From positions 1-37,325 of the forward strand of contig DASSOY010000014.1 in NCBI GenBank assembly GCA_035700025.1: 37,325 bases of DNA. The letters run 5' to 3'. This document shows positions 16,785 to 23,289 of this stretch, in pieces. The first letter of the stretch is position 1. Every line of letters starts with the position of its first letter. Under the pieces are notes generated by a model that saw only the letters and a program-made list of their open reading frames with translations, did no database searches and had not been told where the DNA came from. A program made the translations under genes and the position numbers. Origin of the DNA: Bacillales bacterium (lineage in GTDB: Bacteria; Bacillota; Bacilli; Bacillales; DASSOY01).

Positions 16785-17141
16785 ATGGCTAATTTGTACG
16801 ACAGTGCGTATGATCTGGAGAACGCGATTCGCGAGAGCGATGAATATGTGGAACTGAAGCAAAGCTACGAGCGGCTTGAACAAGACGAAACGGGCAAGAA
16901 AATGTTCGACAACTTTCGCAGCCTGCAATTGACGCTGCAGGAAAAGCAAATGAAAGGCGAGCAAATCAGCGAAGAAGAGGCGAAGGCGGCGCAGCAGCAA
17001 ATGCAGGTAGTGCAGCAACATGAGGGCATTTCGAAATTGATGGCGGCCGAGCAAAAAATGAGCGTGATCATCAACGATTTGAACCGCATCATCACGAAAC
17101 CGTTGGAGGAAGTGTACGGAAATCCGGAAGAAGCAAAATAA
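16785..17141 (+). CDS. yheA: YheA-like protein (UPF0342/YlbF-YmcA superfamily)
   Basis: This 118-residue all-helical protein matches YheA of Bacillus (UPF0342). It starts MANLYDSAYDLENAIRESDEY and is mostly charged coiled helices rich in Gln, Glu and Lys, with FRSLQLTLQEKQMKGE in the centre and ITKPLEEVYGNPEEA at the end. It belongs to the same superfamily as YlbF and YmcA, which act with YaaT on RNase Y-dependent processing; a similar partner role for YheA is only inferred. The ATG at 16785 follows AGGAGG (16771-16776). An in-frame GTG at 16734 is upstream of the ribosome binding site and is rejected. A terminator follows. Confidence 0.9.
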   Translation: MANLYDSAYDLENAIRESDEYVELKQSYERLEQDETGKKMFDNFRSLQLTLQEKQMKGEQISEEEAKAAQQQMQVVQQHEGISKLMAAEQKMSVIINDLNRIITKPLEEVYGNPEEAK

Positions 17142-17149
17142 AGAAACGC

Positions 17150-17177
17150 GAAACCCCGCGCTGTGGCGCGGGGTTTC
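17150..17177 (+). terminator. Rho-independent terminator after yheA
   Basis: GAAACCCCGCGC, loop TGTG and GCGCGGGGTTTC form a perfect 12-bp stem. The T tail is short because part of it is in the stem. Confidence 0.85.
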
Positions 17178-17272
17178 TGATTCTAAACGCCCGTGCAGCC
17201 GCATAGCATTTTTATGGAAGCCTTCATTTGTCTCGCAACTTTAGACTTTGCATCAGGAAGAGGGGGATGATT

Positions 17273-18133
17273 GTGGTTTACAGAATGCTTGCCCTTGATA
17301 TCGACGGCACTTTGCTCCACAGCAACGATCGCCTCGATCGGCGTACGAAAGACGCGATTGCGTTCGTGAAAAGGAAAGATGTTTACGTAACGCTCGTGAC
17401 GGAACGGCATTTCCATTCGGCCAAAAAAGTAGCGAAGGCGCTGAAACTCGACACGAAACTCATTACGCAGAACGGGGCGTTCATCGCTTCGGAAATGGAT
17501 CAACCGTTGTATGAAAAGCGACTGAGCGCGGAACTTGTCAATGACATCGTCGACGTTCTTGAAGATTTCGATTGTCATGTCCGGGTCTCGCACGAACGAT
17601 TTTCCGTCGGGAACCGGGTTCGCCAAAAAAGCGAACTGATCGCGAAAATGACGATCGGCATGACCGATCCGCTGTTTTACCCGGTCACGTTCGTCGACTC
17701 GTTAAGCGATTATTTGGTGGATCATTCGATTGCACCGACGAAAGTCGATGTTCACTTTTTCGATCAAAAGGAAAGAGACGCCGCCATGGCTGTCATGCGC
17801 TCGGAATTTCCGGAGACGACCGTCAGCTGCAACGGAAAAGAATGCGAAATCGTCGCAGAAAGGGTTTCAAAAGCGAACGGATTGGCGATGTTGGCCGAAG
17901 CACTCGGAATCCAAGATCATGAAATCGTAGCGGTTGGTGATTCGTGGAATGACAAAGAAATGATTGCTGCTGCCGGATTGGGCGTAGCGATGAAAAACGC
18001 GCCGCGGGAAGTGAAAAATATCGCCGATTGGGTGACGCGTTCCAACGATCAAAACGGAGTTTCGTTCATGGTGAAGGAAGTGTTTCGCAAACAGTTGGGG
18101 AGGACGTTCACCGCTAAATATGTCGATAAATAA
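17273..18133 (+). CDS. yhaX: Cof-type HAD-superfamily phosphatase (YhaX-like)
   Basis: This 286-residue protein is a HAD hydrolase with the Cof/IIB cap. Motif I is LALDIDGTLL (nucleophile and acid aspartates near residues 8 and 10). A threonine in TLVTER serves as motif II, a lysine in VSKANGLAML as motif III, and VAVGDSWNDKEMI as motif IV. The final VTRSNDQNGVSFMVKEVF is typical of the family. Such enzymes dephosphorylate sugar phosphates or nucleotides. Position beside yheA and a length near 288 support YhaX, which I recall as a sigma-E-dependent spore protein in B. subtilis. I chose GTG 17273 because GGGGG (17262-17266) then lies at the right distance; ATG 17267 is too close. Confidence 0.82.
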   Translation: MVYRMLALDIDGTLLHSNDRLDRRTKDAIAFVKRKDVYVTLVTERHFHSAKKVAKALKLDTKLITQNGAFIASEMDQPLYEKRLSAELVNDIVDVLEDFDCHVRVSHERFSVGNRVRQKSELIAKMTIGMTDPLFYPVTFVDSLSDYLVDHSIAPTKVDVHFFDQKERDAAMAVMRSEFPETTVSCNGKECEIVAERVSKANGLAMLAEALGIQDHEIVAVGDSWNDKEMIAAAGLGVAMKNAPREVKNIADWVTRSNDQNGVSFMVKEVFRKQLGRTFTAKYVDK

Positions 18134-18201
18134 AAGAAAACGACGAACGATTTTCCGTTTCCAAGGCAGGCGGCGGGACGAGATGCATCGAAGACATAAA
18201 A

Positions 18202-18218
18202 TGAAGCATAGCGCTTCA
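18202..18218. repeat. 17-bp palindrome upstream of the aldehyde dehydrogenase gene
   Basis: TGAAGC, 5 bases and GCTTCA form a perfect 6-bp inverted repeat ending 12 bases before the ribosome binding site. It may be an operator or a short stem in the leader. It does not fit the cre consensus. Confidence 0.4.
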
Positions 18219-18243
18219 AAACCAAGGTTAAGGAGGATTCATC

Positions 18244-19722
18244 TTGGAACACACGTTGGAATTGCGTCCGAAAGTCGCCGAATTTTTGCGGGGCACGAAA
18301 AAGTTGTCCATCAACGGGCAGTGGGTGGAGTCGGTAACGGGAAAAACGTTCGAAACGCTCAATCCGGCCACAGGCGAACAACTCGCCGTTGTGAGTGAAG
18401 CGAGCGAGGCGGATGTCGACGCGGCGGTGCGAGCGGCACGAAGAGCCTTCGACGAGGGGCCGTGGGCAACCATGAGTGCGGCTGAAAGAAGCCGGCTCAT
18501 TTACAAGCTGGCGGACTTGATCGAGGAGAACAAGGAAGAATTGGCTCAGCTCGACACGCTCGACAACGGAAAACCGATCCGCGAGACGAGGGCGGCCGAC
18601 GTACCGCTGACGATTGAGCATTTCCGTTATTATGCGGGGTGGTGCACGAAAATCGTCGGACAGACGATTCCGGTACAAGGTGAGTTTTTCAATTATACCC
18701 GGCATGAACCGGTCGGGGTCGTCGGGCAAATCATTCCATGGAACTTTCCGCTGTTGATGGCGGCCTGGAAGCTCGGTGCAGCACTCGCGACCGGTTGCAC
18801 GATCGTTTTGAAACCGGCGGAACAAACGCCTCTTTCGGCTTTGTATTTAGCCGGGTTAATCAAAGAAGCCGGTTTCCCGGAAGGCGTCGTGAATGTCATC
18901 CCCGGGTTCGGGGAGACAGCGGGTGCGCCGCTCGCGAACCATCCGGACGTGAACAAAATCGCTTTCACAGGATCGACGGAAGTCGGCAAGTCGATCATGA
19001 GCCGTGCTGCCGGGAATTTAAAGAGAGTCACTCTGGAACTCGGCGGAAAATCGCCGAATATCATTTTGCCTGACGCCGATATGGAACGGGCGATTCCCGG
19101 AGCGATGACGGGCATCATGATGAATCAAGGCGAGGTTTGCAGTGCCGGTTCGCGGTTGTTTATCCAAAAGAAATCGTTCGACAACGTCGTTGCCGATCTC
19201 GTCTCGCATTCGAAAAGCATTAAGCAAGGGGCGGGTTTGAGTAACGATACGCAAATGGGGCCGCTCGTTTCGAAGGAGCAGCAAGATCGCGTTGTCAACT
19301 ATATTAACAAGGGGAAAGAAGAAGGAGCGGAACTGCTCACCGGAGGAAAACATACGGAAAAAGGGTATTTTGTCGAACCGACGGTGTTTGCCGACGTCGA
19401 TGATCAAATGACGATTGCGAAAGAAGAGATTTTCGGGCCGGTCGTTTCGGCGATGCCGTTTGAAGATCTTGATGAAGTGATCCGGCGGGCGAACGACACC
19501 GAATACGGTTTGGCGGCGGGATTATGGACGGAAAACGTGCGAAACGCTCATTATGTGGCGAATCGTCTGCGCGCCGGAACCGTTTGGGTGAATGCCTACA
19601 ATGTGTTTGATGCCGCGTCGCCGTTCGGCGGTTTCAAGCAGTCCGGATTCGGCCGCGAAATGGGTTCGTACGCGTTAAACAATTATACGGAAGTGAAAAG
19701 CGTTTGGATCAACATGAATTAA
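18244..19722 (+). CDS. dhaS: NAD-dependent aldehyde dehydrogenase (DhaS-like)
   Basis: This 492-residue protein is a class ALDH1/2-like enzyme that oxidises aldehydes to acids with NAD(P)+. It has the fold signatures IIPWNFPLLMAAWKLG, KPAEQTPLSALYL, the Rossmann FTGSTEVGKSIM, the general base in LELGGKSPNIIL (Glu near residue 263), and the catalytic cysteine in NQGEVCSAGSRLF (near residue 297). EEIFGPVVSAMPF and SPFGGFKQSGFGREMG follow. The N terminus ELRPKVAEFLRGTKKLSINGQWVES resembles B. subtilis DhaS. The start is TTG with AGGAGG 7 bases upstream. A GbsR-like regulator lies further along the window, but betaine aldehyde is not specifically indicated as substrate. Confidence 0.88.
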   Translation: MEHTLELRPKVAEFLRGTKKLSINGQWVESVTGKTFETLNPATGEQLAVVSEASEADVDAAVRAARRAFDEGPWATMSAAERSRLIYKLADLIEENKEELAQLDTLDNGKPIRETRAADVPLTIEHFRYYAGWCTKIVGQTIPVQGEFFNYTRHEPVGVVGQIIPWNFPLLMAAWKLGAALATGCTIVLKPAEQTPLSALYLAGLIKEAGFPEGVVNVIPGFGETAGAPLANHPDVNKIAFTGSTEVGKSIMSRAAGNLKRVTLELGGKSPNIILPDADMERAIPGAMTGIMMNQGEVCSAGSRLFIQKKSFDNVVADLVSHSKSIKQGAGLSNDTQMGPLVSKEQQDRVVNYINKGKEEGAELLTGGKHTEKGYFVEPTVFADVDDQMTIAKEEIFGPVVSAMPFEDLDEVIRRANDTEYGLAAGLWTENVRNAHYVANRLRAGTVWVNAYNVFDAASPFGGFKQSGFGREMGSYALNNYTEVKSVWINMN

Positions 19723-19738
19723 TTGAACATGCGGTTGG

Positions 19739-19773
19739 GGCGGAAGCACGGGATCTGTGCGTCCGCCTGTTTT
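19739..19773 (+). terminator. Hairpin terminator after the aldehyde dehydrogenase gene
   Basis: GGCGGA (19739-19744) pairs with TCCGCC (19762-19767), and CAC pairs with GTG inside, followed by TGTTTTC. The stem is imperfect and the T tract short. Confidence 0.6.
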
Positions 19774-19817
19774 CATGCGCATGGCATTCAACTCGTGCCA
19801 AGTTTTCTTGATTTGCA

Positions 19818-19846
19818 TTGCAATTCAAAATCATTTGAAGTATTAT
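19818..19846 (+). promoter_or_regulatory. Sigma-A promoter of pheA
   Basis: TTGCAA (19818-19823), a 17-base spacer and TATTAT (19841-19846) lie 29 bases before the start codon. Confidence 0.6.
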
Positions 19847-19875
19847 GGTGGTTACAAATATGGAGGGGAACCACA

Positions 19876-20796
19876 ATGAGAGAGAAAATCGGTTATTTAG
19901 GACCGAAAGGAACGTTTACGGAGACGGCGGCGTGCGCCTTGTTTCCGGACGATGATTTGGTCCCGTGCACGACGATTCCGCAATGCATGGAAGCGGTTGA
20001 AGAGGAGAGACTCGACTATTGTATCGTTCCGCTTGAGAACGCGATCGAGGGGTCCGTCAACTTAACGATGGATTATTTGTTTCATGAAAAAAAACTCGCG
20101 ATCGTTGCCGAGGTTGTTGTGCCGATTCGCCAGCATTTCATGGTTCACCCTGACCGGGTGGACGATTGGAGAGCCGTTGAGCGCGTTTATTCGCATCCGC
20201 AAGCCATTTCGCAATGTCACCATTTCTTGAAGAACGTTTTTCCGGATGCCGCCACGCATTTTACAAATTCCACGGCATCAGCGGCTGAGTACGTCCAACA
20301 GCATCCCGAAGAAAACGCGGGAGCGCTTGGCAATGCGCTGGCCGCGAAGATGTATGGTCTCGTACCCGTGAAGCAGGACGTTCACGACTATACGAATAAT
20401 CATACGCGATTTGTCGTTCTACATCGCGAAACGGTTCCGTTTCATTCCGAGTATGCGAAATATGTGCGCGACAAGACGACGCTGACCGTCACGCTGCCTT
20501 CCGATTTTTCAGGTGCCTTGCACCAAGTGTTGTCCGCTTTCGCCTGGCGGCAGCTGAACTTGTCGAAGATCGAGTCGCGTCCGACGAAAACGGGGCTCGG
20601 CAATTATTTCTTCATCATTGATATCGAAAAGAAAATGGACGATGTAATGATTCCCGGTGTGAAAAAGGAACTGGAAGCGCTCGGCTGCCAAGTGCACATC
20701 GTCGGCAGTTATCCGTGTTACAGAGCGTCCGAAATGTTAATGAGCGCAGGAATCAACAACATCGTCGGTGTTCATTTGTTTTTGAGTGATCGTTAA
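19876..20796 (+). CDS. pheA: Prephenate dehydratase
   Basis: This 306-residue protein converts prephenate to phenylpyruvate in phenylalanine synthesis. The catalytic domain begins REKIGYLGPKGTFTETAA and contains CIVPLENAIEGSVNLTMDYL, HPQAISQCHHFL, NSTASAAEYV and the TRF motif in NNHTRFVVL. The C-terminal ACT domain (about residues 200-290), which binds phenylalanine for feedback control, has the ESRPTKTGLGNYFFIIDIE signature. The size is that of monofunctional Bacillus enzymes. The ATG at 19876 is preceded by GGAGGGG (19862-19868) and a promoter; the open frame extends upstream without homology. A strong terminator follows. Confidence 0.94.
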   Translation: MREKIGYLGPKGTFTETAACALFPDDDLVPCTTIPQCMEAVEEERLDYCIVPLENAIEGSVNLTMDYLFHEKKLAIVAEVVVPIRQHFMVHPDRVDDWRAVERVYSHPQAISQCHHFLKNVFPDAATHFTNSTASAAEYVQQHPEENAGALGNALAAKMYGLVPVKQDVHDYTNNHTRFVVLHRETVPFHSEYAKYVRDKTTLTVTLPSDFSGALHQVLSAFAWRQLNLSKIESRPTKTGLGNYFFIIDIEKKMDDVMIPGVKKELEALGCQVHIVGSYPCYRASEMLMSAGINNIVGVHLFLSDR

Positions 20797-20858
20797 AATG
20801 TTCTTTCGATGGATCATCGAGAAGATGGTATTTCGAAAGAAGGTTCTTGAACAAGAAG

Positions 20859-20894
20859 AAAGCTCTCCGCGGCTGCAGCGTCGGAGAGCTTTTT
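20859..20894 (+). terminator. Rho-independent terminator after pheA, possibly bidirectional
   Basis: AAAGCTCTCCG (20859-20869) and CGGAGAGCTTT (20882-20892) form an 11-bp stem with a 12-base GC-rich loop and T tail. Read on the minus strand it ends CTTTCTTCTT, so it may also stop the convergent YhzD-like gene. Confidence 0.88.
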
Positions 20895-20903
20895 GTGCGT
20901 AAA

Positions 20904-21089
20904 TTAGCGGTGAAACAAGAGCAATTGGCCCTTCGGAGATGTCAGGCGGCTCGTGTGATGTTCAAAACCTTTCTCTTTCAGCTGCTGCTCGGCCAACGCT
21001 TTTGCTTCGTGATCGTTCGCGGCTTCGATTTTTTCATTCAGCAGCGTTTCCCCGTTTTTCGCAAAGACCGTCAATCCATAACTATTCAT
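20904..21089 (-). CDS. YhzD-like small protein
   Basis: This 61-residue protein begins MNSYGLTVFAKNGETLLNEKIEAAND and ends GQLLLFHR, with an Ala/Glu/Lys-rich helix between. The pattern is that of the small YhzD family of Bacillus, of unknown function, which lies in the yha region of B. subtilis. The fold is probably two strands, a helix and a final strand. I chose the ATG at 21089 because GAAAGGGG lies upstream; an in-frame start at 21143 adds 18 basic residues outside the family pattern. It is convergent with pheA. Confidence 0.7.
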   Translation of the reverse strand: MNSYGLTVFAKNGETLLNEKIEAANDHEAKALAEQQLKEKGFEHHTSRLTSPKGQLLLFHR

Positions 21090-21212
21090 CCGGCGCAACC
21101 CCTTTCTTTTTTTACAAAAAGCGGGAACTTTCCCGTCGGTCAATCGTTATCTTCATTAAAGCATACGTTAAGCGGTTTCACAATTGAAGATCTTTAACGG
21201 AGGAGGCATGCT

Positions 21213-22010
21213 ATGAACCCTGCAATGGAACGGTTTCAGCGTGTTCGTGTTCGAAGTCTTGTGTTTTGGTTTTTTGTGTACTTGATCGTTTATTTTATCG
21301 CGGGGCTTGTCCTTTTCAATGCGGAGGAGCCGCCTTATTTTTCCTGGTTTTTTTATGGCTATTTTATCGTTTGGATGATTTGGAAGCTGAAAAGAAATGA
21401 CATTCGTTTCCGAGAATTGATGGGAAGCGTTCGGACGTTGCAAAAATGGTATCTCATCCCCGTAATCGTTGTTTGTTTGCTCGTTTTTTCCATTGGATCG
21501 GTGTTCGTGACATTTGATTTGATGTCCTATTGGTTCCCGTCTTATATTTTGCAATTGCTGAATCAGACGGAGCCTTCCATGGGTTTAGTCATTGGTTTGG
21601 TTGTGGCTCCGATTATCGAAGAATTGCTTTTCAGAGGTGTCTTGCTTCATCGCTGGACGTATAAATGGGGACCGCGCCGCGCGATTGTTTTTTCTTCCCT
21701 TTTGTTTGGGGTGCTTCATGCTGACATTGTTGGTGCCACCGTTTTCGCAATTGTCATGTGTATCCTTTACATCCGAACGGGCTCACTTTTAGTGACGATG
21801 TTGTGCCACGTATTCAATAATTTCGCCGCTACTGCGATGGATTGGATCCCGTTATTTCGATGGGACGGCCCAATTACGATCAACCGTCTTCATTCCTTGC
21901 TGCCCTACGGATTCATTTTGCTTGTCATCACGATACCAATTCTACTTATGTTGTTAAAAAAATACTCGCTTCCCCGTCAGCCGATCATGCCGGTCACCCA
22001 AAATCATTGA
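21213..22010 (+). CDS. CPBP-family intramembrane metalloprotease-like protein
   Basis: This 265-residue protein has about seven hydrophobic segments and the Abi/CPBP (Rce1-like) motifs. The first is EELLFRGVLLHRW (EExxxR, near residue 130), followed by LLFGVLHADIVGA (FxxxH) and the third motif HVFNNFAAT. Family members are membrane glutamate/histidine proteases or noncatalytic relatives; some act in bacteriocin self-immunity or prenyl-protein processing. No bacteriocin gene lies nearby, so the role is open. GGAGGAGG precedes the ATG. A weak sigma-E-like pair, GTCAATCG (21139-21146) and CATACGTT (21162-21169) with a 15-base gap, lies upstream and is uncertain. Confidence 0.85.
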   Translation: MNPAMERFQRVRVRSLVFWFFVYLIVYFIAGLVLFNAEEPPYFSWFFYGYFIVWMIWKLKRNDIRFRELMGSVRTLQKWYLIPVIVVCLLVFSIGSVFVTFDLMSYWFPSYILQLLNQTEPSMGLVIGLVVAPIIEELLFRGVLLHRWTYKWGPRRAIVFSSLLFGVLHADIVGATVFAIVMCILYIRTGSLLVTMLCHVFNNFAATAMDWIPLFRWDGPITINRLHSLLPYGFILLVITIPILLMLLKKYSLPRQPIMPVTQNH

Positions 22011-22030
22011 TGGGAACATGCGCTCTCTTA

Positions 22031-22039
22031 TGGTAAACT
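22031..22039 (+). promoter_or_regulatory. Extended -10 element before yhaO
   Basis: TGGTAAACT (22031-22039) is an extended -10 element 24 bases before the yhaO ATG. No clear -35 hexamer is present at 16-18 bases. Confidence 0.4.
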
Positions 22040-22062
22040 TAGGGGAGAAAGGCGGGGAAGTC

Positions 22063-23289
22063 ATGCCATCCATTCGATTCATTCATTGTGCGGATCTCCA
22101 TTTGGACCGCCCGTTCCACGGTCTCGCCGACTTGCCGCCGTTATTGGCTGAACGGGTAAGAGAAAGCACGTTTCACTCGTTTCGTCGGGTTGTCGACGCG
22201 GCATTGCGGGAAGCGGTCGATTTTGTCATTATCGCGGGCGACTTGTTTGACGGATCGTTTCGCAGCTTGCGCGCGCAAGTTCGTTTTCGCAATGAGACGG
22301 ATCGGCTGCGCGATGCCGGTATCCAAGTGTATGTCGTACACGGAAACCACGATCCCCTTGGCGGAGAATGGACGGCGCTCACATGGCCGAAAAACGTACA
22401 TACCTTTGGGGCCGAAGTGGAAATGAAACCGTTTCGGAAAAACGGGGAAACGCTTGCGTATTTATACGGATTCAGTTATCGGGAGCGGACGGCCGAGAAC
22501 CAGCTATCTTTTTATAAAAAAAAGCCCGGAGCCCGATTTCACATCGGAATTTTGCACGGTCAGGAATCAAGCGGTTCAGGCGAGGGAGTGCCTTATGCTC
22601 CTTTCAAAACGTCGGACCTGCTTGAGAAACGGTTTGATTATTGGGCGCTCGGCCACGTGCATCAGCGAAACATTTTGCACGAAAATCCGTACATCGCATA
22701 CCCGGGCAACATTCAAGGTTTGTCAGCTAAAGAAACCGGCGAAAAAGGATGCTTGCTCGTCGAAATGAGCGACGCGGGGACTGACATCCATTTTTTGAAA
22801 ACGAACGAGATTGCATGGCGGGACGGTTTCGTTTCCATCGACGAATTCGAGTCTGTCGACGAACTCATGCACGCTTGTGAACTTTTGTGCGAAAACGAAC
22901 GTTCCGGCTCCGGATGCTTGCTGACGATCCGTTTCGGCGGAAACGGGCCGCTCCATCGCGCGGTTGCGGATGAAACGGTCATGGAAGATTTGCTTTCATC
23001 GCTCAGGGATGGCGAACAAGAGCGGGATGATTTCGCGTGGGTCGTAAACTATGCCAATGACGCCCATCCCGATTGGAACCGCGACGAATGGAAACGGGAA
23101 AATCATTTCATCGCCGACCTGCTGCGTGTCATCGACGAAGACATGCAGGAAGACGCGCTCGAACCGCTGTTGGAAAACCGAAACACGCATCGTTTCGCGA
23201 AACCCTTGCTTGCTGAGCGCCGGGAGATTGTGAAGGAAGCCGAGCGCTTGCTGCTGTCGGAACTGCTTGCCAAAGGAGATATTCAATGA
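22063..23289 (+). CDS. yhaO: DNA repair exonuclease, Mre11/SbcD-like (YhaO)
   Basis: This 408-residue protein is a metallophosphoesterase nuclease of the SbcD/Mre11 group. The metal-binding motifs are FIHCADLHLD (residues 6-15), IIAGDLFDGS near 60, VVHGNHDPLGG near 93, ILHGQESSG near 164 and ALGHVHQRNI near 198. A C-terminal capping region of about 170 residues with many acidic helices follows. The length equals B. subtilis YhaO. The ATG at 22063 is placed at MPSIRFIHCADLH; an earlier in-frame ATG at 22018 adds residues unlike the family and would precede the -10 element. The stop overlaps the yhaN start (ATGA), so the two proteins are made together and probably form a complex. Confidence 0.9.
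   Translation: MPSIRFIHCADLHLDRPFHGLADLPPLLAERVRESTFHSFRRVVDAALREAVDFVIIAGDLFDGSFRSLRAQVRFRNETDRLRDAGIQVYVVHGNHDPLGGEWTALTWPKNVHTFGAEVEMKPFRKNGETLAYLYGFSYRERTAENQLSFYKKKPGARFHIGILHGQESSGSGEGVPYAPFKTSDLLEKRFDYWALGHVHQRNILHENPYIAYPGNIQGLSAKETGEKGCLLVEMSDAGTDIHFLKTNEIAWRDGFVSIDEFESVDELMHACELLCENERSGSGCLLTIRFGGNGPLHRAVADETVMEDLLSSLRDGEQERDDFAWVVNYANDAHPDWNRDEWKRENHFIADLLRVIDEDMQEDALEPLLENRNTHRFAKPLLAERREIVKEAERLLLSELLAKGDIQ

Noticed and set aside
18049..18825. 258-residue minus-strand open frame opposite yhaX and the aldehyde dehydrogenase
   Set aside because: It spans two real genes on the opposite strand and has no recognisable domain.
21213..22010. CPBP protein considered as bacteriocin immunity
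   Set aside because: No precursor peptide, modification enzyme or exporter is nearby; only the general protease family call is supported.
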